This document shows positions 19,031 to 27,398 of a stretch of 64,000 bases of DNA, one piece after another. The stretch comes from Flavobacterium sp. J27. GTDB taxonomy: Bacteria > Bacteroidota > Bacteroidia > Flavobacteriales > Flavobacteriaceae. The notes beneath the pieces are model-generated. The model was not told the DNA's origin. It saw nothing but the letters and a program-made list of their open reading frames with translations, and made no database searches. A program made the position numbers and the translations under genes. Position 1 is the stretch's first letter, and the number at the start of each line of letters is the position of its first letter. The stretch covers positions 1-64,000 of the forward strand of contig NZ_PJQW01000015.1 in the NCBI RefSeq assembly GCF_004303025.1, in the 5' to 3' direction.

Positions 19031-19088
19031 ACATTGTAATATAGACATTGTAATGGGTTGATTTAGACAAGTGTTTTTCGTATATTTG
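19031..19088 (+). promoter_or_regulatory. promoter with direct repeats upstream of the GlxA-type regulator
   Basis: A -7 box TATATTTG at 19081-19088 matches Bacteroidota TAnnTTTG, with a TTG about 20 bp upstream (~19058). Just before it the 10-mer ACATTGTAAT occurs twice (19031-19040 and 19045-19054, period 14). The repeats lie between two divergent genes and are candidate binding sites, perhaps for the GlxA-type protein itself. The -7 position places the RNA start near 19094, so translation starts at ATG 19103, not at the GTG at 19088. Confidence 0.55.
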
Positions 19089-19102
19089 TGAGAAAAGATA
19101 TC

Positions 19103-20092
19103 ATGAAGCACTTAACGATATTGGTTCCAAATGGAGAAAACAATTTAAGTAGTATTGTAGGAGTTTATAAAATTTTTAATCGTGCCAATGCTATTTATGC
19201 CAGTAAGGGATTTAAAGCTGTTTTTAAAATTGAATTGGTTGGTACTTCTCAGAAAGTTGGGTTTTATGATGATTTGTTTACCGTAAAACCACATAAAAAG
19301 GTATCGGAAATAAAGAAAACAGATTTTATTATTATTCCTTCTTTGAATCATAACTTTGATAGTGCTGTCCATGAAAATAAGGAAATAATTAATTGGATTG
19401 CCAAGCAATATCGTTTGGGTGCAGAAGTTGCTAGTATTTGTACGGGTGCTTTTTTACTAGCTACCACAGGTTTGTTAGATGGGAAAAAATGTTCCACCCA
19501 TTGGTCTGCGGTTTCTATTTTCAAACAGCGTTTTCCAGGAATACACTTGCAACCAGATCAATTAATAACAGATGAAAATAGAATTTATACTAATGGAGGT
19601 GCTTACTCTTTTCTAAATTTAATTTTGTATTTAATTGAAAAATTTTACGATAGAGAAACGGCTTTATTGTGTTCTAAGATTTTTCAAATAGATGTAAGCA
19701 GGAGTCATCAGTCTGAATTTATGATTTTTAATGGGCAAAAAAATCATGATGATGGAGCCATTTTAGAAGCACAAGAGTATTTAGAAAAGTATTTTCAGGA
19801 AAAGATATCTATAGCTTCTTTGTCTTCTAAATTGCATATTACAAGAAGGAATTTTGATCGACGATTTATAAAAGCAACAGGAATAACTCCTTTAGATTAT
19901 TTGCAAAGAGTAAAAATTGAAGCAGCTAAAAAACAACTAGAGAATTATCCCAAAACGGTAACAGAAGTAATGTATACAGTGGGGTATAACGATGCAAAGG
20001 CATTTAGAGACGTTTTTTCTAGAATTACAGGTTTGTCTCCAGTAGATTATAAGTTAAAGTATAATAAGTTTTCAAACTCAGTTTTGTCTTAG
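19103..20092 (+). CDS. GlxA-family AraC regulator with DJ-1/PfpI-like domain
   Basis: About 329 residues from ATG 19103. The N-terminal ~190 residues form a DJ-1/PfpI amidotransferase-like domain with the nucleophile-elbow sequence ASICTGAFLLATTGLLDGKK and CSTHWS. The C-terminal ~100 residues form an AraC HTH domain (ISIASLSSKLHITRRNFDRRF, AKAFRDVFSRITGLSPVDYK). Such proteins sense metabolites through the PfpI-like domain, often without enzymatic activity. Its divergent neighbours, the SRPBCC pair, are possible targets. Confidence 0.87.
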   Translation: MKHLTILVPNGENNLSSIVGVYKIFNRANAIYASKGFKAVFKIELVGTSQKVGFYDDLFTVKPHKKVSEIKKTDFIIIPSLNHNFDSAVHENKEIINWIAKQYRLGAEVASICTGAFLLATTGLLDGKKCSTHWSAVSIFKQRFPGIHLQPDQLITDENRIYTNGGAYSFLNLILYLIEKFYDRETALLCSKIFQIDVSRSHQSEFMIFNGQKNHDDGAILEAQEYLEKYFQEKISIASLSSKLHITRRNFDRRFIKATGITPLDYLQRVKIEAAKKQLENYPKTVTEVMYTVGYNDAKAFRDVFSRITGLSPVDYKLKYNKFSNSVLS

Positions 20093-20176
20093 TGAATTAG
20101 GAGATACTACAACATTACAGACTTCTATTTAGTGTTTTTGTTATAAATTAGTCGAAAGTTACAAAAGGAGCTATTA

Positions 20177-20680
20177 TCATTCTTTTTTTATAGGATCTCT
20201 TCCAATAAATCTATTTTTCCCTTCTAAAAAACCTATAACTTTATCTATATTTCTAAGAATTGTGCTTTCTTGTTTTAAAAACGAGATATAACGTATTATT
20301 TCTTTTTGTAGCGAAGGTGATAAATTATCAAATACTTTTTTAGCTTCCAAGTTTTTATTTAAGGCAGCTATTAGTTTAGGATGTATTGCTATAATTCTTT
20401 CAATAGGGTCAAAAGAAATAGTAATGGTAATTATTTCTCCTATACGTTTGGGAGAATTTTTCAGCATAAAAGTATTAATGTAAAGTCGCCAAGCACCACT
20501 ATATTTTACTAAATTTTGTTTATAGTTTTTTCCGTTAATTGTACCTGTTATTGGAATTGCGCCTTTGTTTTTGCTTGCTTTTTCAAAAATGTGATTTAGG
20601 ATTTCTTCAGGAACAGGTACAAAAGGATTAATGCCAATGCAATCTATAGGAGCTGAAAAAGTATAAAATTGAGTACTCAT
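20177..20680 (-). CDS. YdeI/OmpD-associated family protein (DUF1905 plus OmdA)
   Basis: 167 residues. The N-terminal DUF1905 half (YTFSAPIDCIGINPFVPVP, GAIPITGTINGKNYKQNLV, LKNSPKRIGEIITITISFD) is followed by an OmdA-like helical half (LIAALNKNLEAKKVFDNLSP, IRYISFLKQE). Family members are annotated as 'bacteriocin-protection' proteins, but the molecular role is not established. Cytoplasmic. It lies 34 bp after the AraC gene and may belong to the same operon. Confidence 0.8.
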   Translation of the reverse strand: MSTQFYTFSAPIDCIGINPFVPVPEEILNHIFEKASKNKGAIPITGTINGKNYKQNLVKYSGAWRLYINTFMLKNSPKRIGEIITITISFDPIERIIAIHPKLIAALNKNLEAKKVFDNLSPSLQKEIIRYISFLKQESTILRNIDKVIGFLEGKNRFIGRDPIKKE

Positions 20681-20714
20681 TTTTTTTAGTAAATTATCAT
20701 GTTTCTTTATTTCT

Positions 20715-21641
20715 TTAATTGAATGATTGTCTGAAGGCTAAAGGTGAAAGATGTGTTTTGGTTTTAAATAATTTACTGAAAGATTGTGAATGCTCAAAGC
20801 CTAATTGATATGCTATTTCACTAATCGAAAGAGTACTAGTGGAAAGTTTTTCTTTCGCTTTTTCAATCAATTTATCATGGATGTGTTGTTGCGTACTTTG
20901 TCCTGTTAGAACTTTGAGTAAACTGCTTAAATATTTAGGAGAAATGTTTAATTCGTTTGCAATGTTTTGTACAGAGGGTAGTCCTTTGGTTATTAAATCT
21001 TCATTTTCAAAATAATCTTCCAATATTCTTTCTAACCGTTCCAAAATTTGATGATTCACTTTTTCTCTTGTAATAAACTGACGATGATAAAAACGTTCTG
21101 AGTAATTTAATATGGCTTCTACATGAGAAATAATAATTTGTTTACTAAATTGATCGATTGTTGCATGATATTCTTGTCTTATATTTTCGATAATTCCTTG
21201 TAGTATTTTTTCCTCTTTTTCTGAAAGGAATAAAGCTTCATTTACAGAGTAATCAAAGAAGTCATAGTTTTTAATATTTTTTGCTAAAGCAGTGTTCCAA
21301 ATAAAATCAGGATGAATAAGAAGCATCCATCCTGAGCGTTTTACTTTTGAATTGCGATCTACAGCAATATTAAAAACCTGATTTGGTGCGATAAAAAACA
21401 GGACACCTTCATCAAAATCAAAATCATACTCGTTTTGTCCGTATTTGAATTTGCCATCAATACCCCTTTTAACAGAAATCTGATAAAAATCAAAAATCCA
21501 GTTAATTTCATCGCTATCCATAGGTTTTTTTATCGAATTATAATCGATAATACTGATTAGCGGATGTTCTGGTTTTGGTAACCCTCTCAATTGATGAAAT
21601 TCGCTAATGGTTTTGATTCTTTGTGTTTGTCTTTGTTCCAC
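20715..21641 (-). CDS. AraC-family regulator
   Basis: 308 residues. A cupin-like N-terminal sensor (FDEGVLFFIAPNQVFNIAVD) leads to a C-terminal AraC HTH (QNIANELNISPKYLSSLLKVL, ISEIAYQLGFEHSQSFSKLF). It follows the SDR gene by 9 bp on the same strand, an arrangement often seen in autoregulated reductase operons. The 21-bp-spaced direct repeats at 22579-22609 upstream of the SDR gene are the likely operator. Confidence 0.87.
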   Translation of the reverse strand: MEQRQTQRIKTISEFHQLRGLPKPEHPLISIIDYNSIKKPMDSDEINWIFDFYQISVKRGIDGKFKYGQNEYDFDFDEGVLFFIAPNQVFNIAVDRNSKVKRSGWMLLIHPDFIWNTALAKNIKNYDFFDYSVNEALFLSEKEEKILQGIIENIRQEYHATIDQFSKQIIISHVEAILNYSERFYHRQFITREKVNHQILERLERILEDYFENEDLITKGLPSVQNIANELNISPKYLSSLLKVLTGQSTQQHIHDKLIEKAKEKLSTSTLSISEIAYQLGFEHSQSFSKLFKTKTHLSPLAFRQSFN

Positions 21642-21650
21642 TATACAAAT

Positions 21651-22526
21651 TTAAAAATAATTTTGGTCCATATCTTCAAGTAAACCAATATGTTTGGGTT
21701 GCCAATTTAATATTTCTTGTGTTTTTAGATTAGTAGCTGGTGCATCAAAAGTGATGAAATGACTCATCCATTCAAAATGTTTTGCAGTTTCTTCGTTAGA
21801 TAATGCAACCAATGGTAAATTTAATTTTGTACTTATTTGTGTGGCAATACTTTTTATTGTGATACTATTTTCTCCAATAACATTATAGAGAGCACCTTGC
21901 AATCCTTTTTCAATGGCTAAGCGAAAGGCTTTGGCGGCATCTAATCGATGTACTGCTGTCCAGCGATTTAAACCCTCATTAGGATAAGCTGCACAACCCT
22001 TTTTACGAGCCTGCTCAATAATAAATGGAACAAAACCTTTGTCCCCTTTGTCATGAACAGAAGGAGCTAAACGAATTACCGAAGCATGTACTCCTTTTGC
22101 GGCTAATTCTAATGCCGTAAGTTCAGAGAAACGCAACGGGTTTTCGGTAGTACTTTCTTCTGTAATGTATCCGTTTGTAAGAGGTAAACCCAAAATACCT
22201 GCTGTTACGACCATTGGTTTTTTGGTCCCCATTAAAATAGTTCCCATAGCATTTATGGCTGCTTTATCCATTGCTGCTGCTTTTGTGAATTGAGAGAAAT
22301 CATGAAAAAAAGCAGTATGAATTACTGCATCAGCGTGTTGAGCGCCTTGTTGTAGTATTTCCAAATCTTCTAAGTTGCCTAATAAAGGTGTTGCTCCTAG
22401 TTCTTTTATTTTTTTAGCCGATGATTCAGAACGTGCTAACCCGATGACTTGATGCCCTGCTTGAATTAATTCTGTTACCACAGCTGAGCCAATGAAGCCT
22501 GATGCTCCTGTTACAAATACTTTCAT
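21651..22526 (-). CDS. NAD(P)-dependent atypical SDR (epimerase/reductase)
   Basis: 291 residues. Rossmann motif TGASGFIGSAVVTELIQAGH at residues 6-25 and a basic residue in LARSESSAKK that favours NADP. The classical YxxxK catalytic pair is not obvious, as in atypical SDRs of the SDR_a7/YeeZ-like type. Substrate unknown. First gene of an operon with the AraC regulator. Confidence 0.82.
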   Translation of the reverse strand: MKVFVTGASGFIGSAVVTELIQAGHQVIGLARSESSAKKIKELGATPLLGNLEDLEILQQGAQHADAVIHTAFFHDFSQFTKAAAMDKAAINAMGTILMGTKKPMVVTAGILGLPLTNGYITEESTTENPLRFSELTALELAAKGVHASVIRLAPSVHDKGDKGFVPFIIEQARKKGCAAYPNEGLNRWTAVHRLDAAKAFRLAIEKGLQGALYNVIGENSITIKSIATQISTKLNLPLVALSNEETAKHFEWMSHFITFDAPATNLKTQEILNWQPKHIGLLEDMDQNYF

Positions 22527-22578
22527 TTTAAGTGTTTTTTAATTAGAGTGTAAAGGTCTATACCAATTAAAAAAGTAC

Positions 22579-22609
22579 TGTAGTCAAATGTCTGCTTGTT
22601 GTAGTCAAA
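22579..22609 (-). promoter_or_regulatory. direct-repeat operator upstream of the SDR/AraC operon
   Basis: TTTGACTACA (minus strand) occurs at 22600-22609 and again at 22579-22588, 21 bp apart, i.e. two helical turns on the same face. This is the usual spacing of AraC-dimer half-sites. The promoter-proximal copy includes a TTTG that could serve as the -33 element. The cognate regulator is probably the AraC protein at 20715-21641. Confidence 0.55.
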
Positions 22610-22763
22610 AGGGAAGAAGGTGATTATTCAGAAAAATGATTCTTAGTAACCAAATAATACCAATAAAGAAACTAGCAAGTCCCAATAAAAAGAGAAAAGT
22701 ATACACAGGATGTCCTATAGTTGTAAACTCTATACCATTAAGTAATCATCCGAAAAACAACAT
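22605..22763 (-). pseudogene. small membrane protein ORF interrupted by one TGA
   Basis: A 52-codon frame starts at ATG 22763: MLFFG, then TGA at 22748-22746, then LLNGIEFTTIGHPVYTFLFL and one transmembrane segment ending ...NNHLLPF at 22605. The sequence after the stop has strong coding character. A Trp codon (TGG) changed to TGA is the simplest explanation. It lies 33 bp after the membrane protein gene at 22796-23896. Its end overlaps the operator of the next operon. Confidence 0.5.
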
Positions 22764-22795
22764 CGTTAGGTTTTGAAACTGTAACGATGTAACTA

Positions 22796-23896
22796 TTATC
22801 TTGTTTTCTCAATCTTATCTATTTCATACCAGGAGTTTTCTCCTGATACCATATATTCGTATTGATTATTTAATGAATCTTCAAAGATAAATTTAGATTG
22901 AAACGTTAGTATTTCTGGATCAATAGATGTGTTTGCTTCAATGTAATATGTTTCTAGATATTTATAAGAATTAATTTTAATGGGTAAGCTGTCTACCCAT
23001 TGTACATTGTTTTCTTTGCTCTCAATTTTGATTAAATTCACTGGAATACCAAAATTTTGAAGCATTATTTTAAATGACCAGGATCGATCATTTTTAAATC
23101 CTGTAAATTTTGAATTATAATACTGAAATTTCTTTTTTCTAATGACATCCCAAAAATACCAATCTATTTTTCCATCGATAATTGGAGAATCAAAATAGTG
23201 AATAGCTTCAATAATGTACTTTTCATTTCCTATAAATTTAACGCCATAAGACTCGCGTTTTTCAATAACATCATAATCAGTACAAATGGCTTGTTGCAGT
23301 TCTTGTTTTGTGAATGTTAAGGTGTCTTTACCCCAATTTACAATAGAATAGGTTTCGTTTGAATATTTAGGAACGTTAATTCTGTATTTTACAAAACTAT
23401 AATAATCATTATTAATGGCAATTAATTTAAGTACGGTTATATCATCGTTTGGTTTTTGTGGGTTTGAAATTCTTAAATAGGCATTTTCTGAAAGTGATGC
23501 TAGTTTGTGTTGTACTTCTTGTGTAGCTATTTCATATGATTTTGCATCTTCATTATAATGGTTGTGTCTCATTATAGATTCTGCTATATAAATATAAACT
23601 CCAGTAATAATAGGTATCGTAATCAGTAGGATAGGAAGTAAAAAAGAATACCAAGGTGTTCTGATGGTATCTTTATTATTTATTTTTGTAATAATAAGAT
23701 GAGGTATTTCGTATAGTTTACCCTGTTTTCTTACAGCATAAATTTTTCCTAAACTAAAAAAAGGAATCCAAAAAAGATGAAATACTTTTTGACGCACTTC
23801 AAAATCTGATTCTTTCCATTCTTCCATGTTTAATTGTAAATCTTTTGCAGTGTAAGATTTTATCTTAAAACTATACCATCCAAAAACTAAACTCAT
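22796..23896 (-). CDS. membrane protein of unknown function
   Basis: 366 residues. A cytoplasmic N-terminus (MSLVFGWYSFKIKSYTAKDL, ~1-85) precedes one transmembrane segment (FLLPILLITIPIITGVYIYIA). A large domain follows, rich in aromatic residues and beta-like strands (NDDITVLKLIAINNDYYSFV, FDSPIIDGKIDWYFWDVIRK). No catalytic motif was recognised. Similar genes are familiar in Flavobacteria, but I know of no assigned function. Confidence 0.65.
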   Translation of the reverse strand: MSLVFGWYSFKIKSYTAKDLQLNMEEWKESDFEVRQKVFHLFWIPFFSLGKIYAVRKQGKLYEIPHLIITKINNKDTIRTPWYSFLLPILLITIPIITGVYIYIAESIMRHNHYNEDAKSYEIATQEVQHKLASLSENAYLRISNPQKPNDDITVLKLIAINNDYYSFVKYRINVPKYSNETYSIVNWGKDTLTFTKQELQQAICTDYDVIEKRESYGVKFIGNEKYIIEAIHYFDSPIIDGKIDWYFWDVIRKKKFQYYNSKFTGFKNDRSWSFKIMLQNFGIPVNLIKIESKENNVQWVDSLPIKINSYKYLETYYIEANTSIDPEILTFQSKFIFEDSLNNQYEYMVSGENSWYEIDKIEKTR

Positions 23897-24062
23897 AATT
23901 ATTTATCTTGTTTTTTGTGAAATGAATATTACTAAATGACCATGTTAAGGAAGAATGCAATACTATAACTAACCAAATCAAATATAGAGAAACTTTTAAG
24001 TATTTTAAGACGGGAGTGAATTAAAAAGATACAAAAAATGGGAAACTTATTTAATATTAAAG

Positions 24063-24716
24063 TTATTTTATGGTTATCCAGCTCATTATTGCCTCCGTAT
24101 TTATGGGTTTTGAAGGAACTTCTGCTATATCATATTTTCCAATTCTATTATTTTCTTCAGTTGTAAAGATAAAGTCCCAGTTGTTTTTTTCATCATGCAT
24201 ATATTCCCAATCCATCATTAAATCAAGATTAACCTCAATATTGGGATATTTTGCTTGTATTTCTTTTACTGTTGCATTTGGAGTAAGACCATTTGTCGTT
24301 TTTATATTTTTAGCAACTGCAATAATGACCAATATTTCTTCAGAGTCTGCTTTAGTAATAAGCGCTAAAACATGTTGGTCTTCCCAATAATATAGATACG
24401 ATTTGCTACCACCGTCATAGCCAAAAGCAAAAGCATCGCATTCCATTTTTGTTAAATTAACTAATTCTTTTTCTGCTTCAGAGATAGACATCCCAATTTT
24501 AATTGGGCCAAGATTTCCTTTACCAATTTTATACTTGTCGAAATTAATAGGAACTTTTTTGTCGTATTTTTTTGACGATTTATTTGTGGGTTCTACAGTT
24601 ATTTGAGTATTATCTTTACAAGAAAAAAAGAGAAGAAGAAACATTATAAATACTAGTTTTACCAAATGATTAGCTATAATTTTTTTTATAATTTCTTGAT
24701 TAGATTTATAGAACAT
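24063..24716 (-). CDS. lipoprotein of unknown function
   Basis: 217 residues from ATG 24716. The hydrophobic stretch with lipobox (FIMFLLLFFSCKDN) begins ~20 residues in, so a start nearer the lipobox is possible. The mature part has the GKGNLGPIKIGMSISEAEKE motif, seen in several Bacteroidota lipoproteins that resemble small beta-lactamase-inhibitor-like folds. It probably sits in the periplasm on the inner or outer membrane. Function unknown. Confidence 0.65.
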   Translation of the reverse strand: MFYKSNQEIIKKIIANHLVKLVFIMFLLLFFSCKDNTQITVEPTNKSSKKYDKKVPINFDKYKIGKGNLGPIKIGMSISEAEKELVNLTKMECDAFAFGYDGGSKSYLYYWEDQHVLALITKADSEEILVIIAVAKNIKTTNGLTPNATVKEIQAKYPNIEVNLDLMMDWEYMHDEKNNWDFIFTTEENNRIGKYDIAEVPSKPINTEAIMSWITIK

Positions 24717-24747
24717 ATATTTTTTTCTGGTGTTAATTTTTTCAATC

Positions 24748-25248
24748 TTATAGTTTTAAAGCCATTTGATCCTCAGTAAAATAATTTCCTTTCCACTTAA
24801 TGGCATTTGTTTCAGAACCAAATGTTACAAAACCAAACTTTTCATAGAGTTTTTTAGCAGTATCATTATGTGTAATTACAGTTAAATTGATGCTTTCAAT
24901 ATCTGAAATTTGTTTTACTCTATCCACAAGTGATGCAATTAACAATTTCGCAATTCCTTGTCCGCGATAATCTTTGGAAACATACATTCTAAAGAGAATA
25001 CCTTTGTGCCTTAATTTTTCTCTATTTTCCCCATCTCTAGTAAAACTAACTATACCAGCTAAATTGTTGTTTGAAAAAGCGCCAAGTGTAAAACTGTCTG
25101 GTTTGTCTTTTGTAGGAAAAAGAGTGTCTAAATCATCATTTGGAGTAATCCGGAAATTTTCTTCATCATGAATGAGACCAAAACCTAGAAACTGTTTATA
25201 CAATTCGATTTGGTTCGATTTAATTTCTGTAATTTGTATGGTATTCAT
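24748..25248 (-). CDS. GNAT-family N-acetyltransferase
   Basis: About 166 residues from ATG 25248; an in-frame TTG at 25281 lies inside the upstream gene. Acetyl-CoA-binding motif A is visible as LFRMYVSKDYRGQGIAKLLI, with the R/Q-x-x-G-x-G/A loop (RGQGIA). The C-terminal strand VITHNDTAKKLYEKFGFVTF is also typical. Acceptor substrate unknown. It starts immediately after the stop of the membrane protein at 25250-25726. Confidence 0.87.
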   Translation of the reverse strand: MNTIQITEIKSNQIELYKQFLGFGLIHDEENFRITPNDDLDTLFPTKDKPDSFTLGAFSNNNLAGIVSFTRDGENREKLRHKGILFRMYVSKDYRGQGIAKLLIASLVDRVKQISDIESINLTVITHNDTAKKLYEKFGFVTFGSETNAIKWKGNYFTEDQMALKL

Positions 25249-25249
25249 T

Positions 25250-25726
25250 TTATAAATTTGTCGATAGGTTTTGCTTTGCAATATCTTTTAATGAGGAATA
25301 TAATTTTCTAAGTTGGCTGTTATTAAACCCCAGGAAATTACTATTTAATTCTTCCATTTCTTTATCGGAATCCAGAATAATTACTCTTAATTTAGGGATG
25401 ATGCTTTTCTTTTTTCCATTTCCAGTTTTTAATTCCGTTTTTAAATTTTTAAATTTTATTTTTATGCTTTTTGATGAAAAAAGAGATTCTTTATTTATTT
25501 CTATGTATTGTTGAGCAGTATTACTATTTATTTCATTGATTTTAAAACTGGTTAATCCATTAATTATTAAAGCAATACTAAGTAAAGGCCCAGCAAATGA
25601 CCACATATTTGGATAAATATCATTTTTAAATAGATACATGAAAAAGGTTAGAATTACTGTTCCACTAATAAGCTCTATAAAGAAAAGTAACCTAAGCGGA
25701 ATATAATGTTTATAGATGTTTTTCAA
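25250..25726 (-). CDS. small membrane protein, unknown function
   Basis: 158 residues. Two transmembrane helices near the N-terminus (LLFFIELISGTVILTFFMYLF and MWSFAGPLLSIALIINGLTS) are followed by a soluble beta-rich tail (IEINKESLFSSKSIKIKFKN, PKLRVIILDSDKEMEELN) that resembles a membrane-anchored PH-like domain. Family not recognised. Probably cotranscribed with the GNAT gene. Confidence 0.65.
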   Translation of the reverse strand: MKNIYKHYIPLRLLFFIELISGTVILTFFMYLFKNDIYPNMWSFAGPLLSIALIINGLTSFKINEINSNTAQQYIEINKESLFSSKSIKIKFKNLKTELKTGNGKKKSIIPKLRVIILDSDKEMEELNSNFLGFNNSQLRKLYSSLKDIAKQNLSTNL

Positions 25727-25780
25727 AGTATTAGATTGAGGTTTTTGTTTTTAGGGTTCCAAATAATTTCATTGTGTTGT

Positions 25781-25849
25781 TTAAATAGTGTTGTTAAAAA
25801 GCATTTCTTTTTTTAATTCTTGATTAGAAATTTTTTCTTTTTTATCCAT
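25781..25849 (-). CDS. possible 22-residue peptide
   Basis: ATG 25849 with AAGAAGG 7-8 bases upstream, encoding the charged peptide MDKKEKISNQELKKEMLFNN plus two residues. Only the ribosome-binding-like sequence and position support it; it may be chance. Confidence 0.2.
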   Translation of the reverse strand: MDKKEKISNQELKKEMLFNNTI

Positions 25850-25881
25850 TTTGCCTTCTTTTTTGCTAATTTTTATAAAGT

Positions 25882-26007
25882 TCAATGCTTTTTTCTAGGT
25901 TCTTGGTTTTCTTTTTCTTGATAGTATTTTTGAATGGTTTTAACAGCTTGTACGCCATATTTTCTAGAGTAGTAGTAACCAATTAATAAGGCGATTAAAA
26001 TACGCAT
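25882..26007 (-). CDS. possible 41-residue membrane-associated peptide
   Basis: ATG 26007 to TGA 25882. Hydrophobic N-terminus MRILIALLIGYYYSRK followed by an amphipathic charged helix (VKTIQKYYQEKENQEPRKK). The composition looks like a small single-span protein. It lies 30 bp after the end of the gene at 26037-26609. The remainder of this 310-bp gap holds nothing else recognisable. Confidence 0.4.
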   Translation of the reverse strand: MRILIALLIGYYYSRKYGVQAVKTIQKYYQEKENQEPRKKH

Positions 26008-26036
26008 TGTGTCATTTTTAAATAGTACTATGTAAC

Positions 26037-26609
26037 TTAACTAATATTTTGTAATTGCATGTACTCTGAAAGAACACTTTTAATAAAAATTAAATCTGTT
26101 TTTAAGTATTCTCGTTGGGTACCATAAATCGTTAATAAAATGATTTTATTATCTGAAAGAGTAGAGGTAACATATATAGAGCCAGCTGTTTCTCCCATAT
26201 CGTCTGCTTTTTCAAACAAATAATCTAGCGTGAGAATTTGTTCTTTTTGTATCTGTATTACTTTTGCCTCTTCTTCTATGTGAATGGCACTCGGGCTAAT
26301 GATTTTCTTTTTATTACTCTTTTTTAACTTGGATGTTTTGTTTATTTCTGTTCCACCAAAATAAATTAGACCTATAGGAAACAACATGAATATTTTGATT
26401 AATAGTTTACTTTTAACACCTATGTCAACCAATAAGCCTATTGCTAAAATAAAAAGTAATAGTCCAATAATTATCAAGGCAATACCAATGATTTTTTTTT
26501 GATTGCTATTTAAAGATTTTCCTATTTCTATTTGATTCAAACTTTCATTATAAAAAAAATGAATTTTATGTCTTTTTAATTTTAATCGAAGCGTTTCTAA
26601 ACTTTTCAT
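26037..26609 (-). CDS. membrane protein, unknown function
   Basis: About 190 residues from ATG 26609 (MKSLETLRLKLKRHKIHFFY). A soluble N-terminal ~35 residues precede two transmembrane segments (IIGIALIIIGLLLFILAIGL, LLIKIFMLFPIGLIYFGG). A C-terminal soluble domain (GSIYVTSTLSDNKIILLTIY) reads like antiparallel strands. Not recognised. Confidence 0.6.
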   Translation of the reverse strand: MKSLETLRLKLKRHKIHFFYNESLNQIEIGKSLNSNQKKIIGIALIIIGLLLFILAIGLLVDIGVKSKLLIKIFMLFPIGLIYFGGTEINKTSKLKKSNKKKIISPSAIHIEEEAKVIQIQKEQILTLDYLFEKADDMGETAGSIYVTSTLSDNKIILLTIYGTQREYLKTDLIFIKSVLSEYMQLQNIS

Positions 26610-26742
26610 GCTATTCTTTTGAAATGATTTTTTAGCGATAATGCATCTAAACAAGAAGCAATCAAAAATAGCTAAAAATTAGAAAAATTGTATTTTTAAA
26701 CAGTTACTTTCTTTTTGTATTCTAATCTTATGATAAATAGAC

Positions 26743-27186
26743 TTAATGAAAATTGAACATTAGATTTAGAAGGCTGGTCGCAAGAAAACAAAATCCAATT
26801 ATAAAAAGATTTACAAAAGCTCTGATAATCCATTTTTGATGCGATAAATCATAGTTGACTAGTTTAGAGAGAACGACTACAACTCCCATTATTAAAAACC
26901 AAACAGAAAAAAATAGAGCCATTTCACCTCTTAGTAATGAGGTTACAAAATCATGAATTAATCCGCAGAAAACAAATGTTATTACTATGGAAAGTTCTAT
27001 GGGAAGTATTTTTTTTAGTGGGCGAAATATTTTTGTGCCTAAGTAATAACCAAAAATGGGATTCCAAAAATTCCAAAATGTTGAAAAATTGCTTGCCCCT
27101 AATGACCTTTTCAGATTATTTCGAAGTGAATTCGGATGCCCAAAAGGAACGCCATTTCTTTTTTTAACATATTCCGATAATTTCAT
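26743..27186 (-). CDS. short MBOAT-like membrane acyltransferase
   Basis: 147 residues with about four hydrophobic segments. FSTFWNFWNPIFGYYLGTKIF resembles the MBOAT pattern (S-F-W-R-x-W-N/H). The putative catalytic His lies in CGLIHDFVTSLLRGE. Full MBOAT enzymes are 350-500 residues, so this is either a minimal family variant, which occurs in Flavobacteria, or the C-terminal part of a degraded gene. No upstream MBOAT fragment is visible. Confidence 0.55.
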   Translation of the reverse strand: MKLSEYVKKRNGVPFGHPNSLRNNLKRSLGASNFSTFWNFWNPIFGYYLGTKIFRPLKKILPIELSIVITFVFCGLIHDFVTSLLRGEMALFFSVWFLIMGVVVVLSKLVNYDLSHQKWIIRAFVNLFIIGFCFLATSLLNLMFNFH

Positions 27187-27398
27187 TTGCTCTGTTTTTT
27201 TCTGTTTTATGACTATTTTTTTAGTCCTATTATTTCAGGAATAATATATTCATCCAAGAATTTGTTGTCTGATCATGAGACTTCATTCCTCCAAAGTTGC
27301 TAAAACCAATCAAAATCATATCAATTTACTCGTTAAACTAGTTTTTTACTCAAGTGTAATCATCCCATTTTTTATCATTTTCCAGATTATTATCCGTA

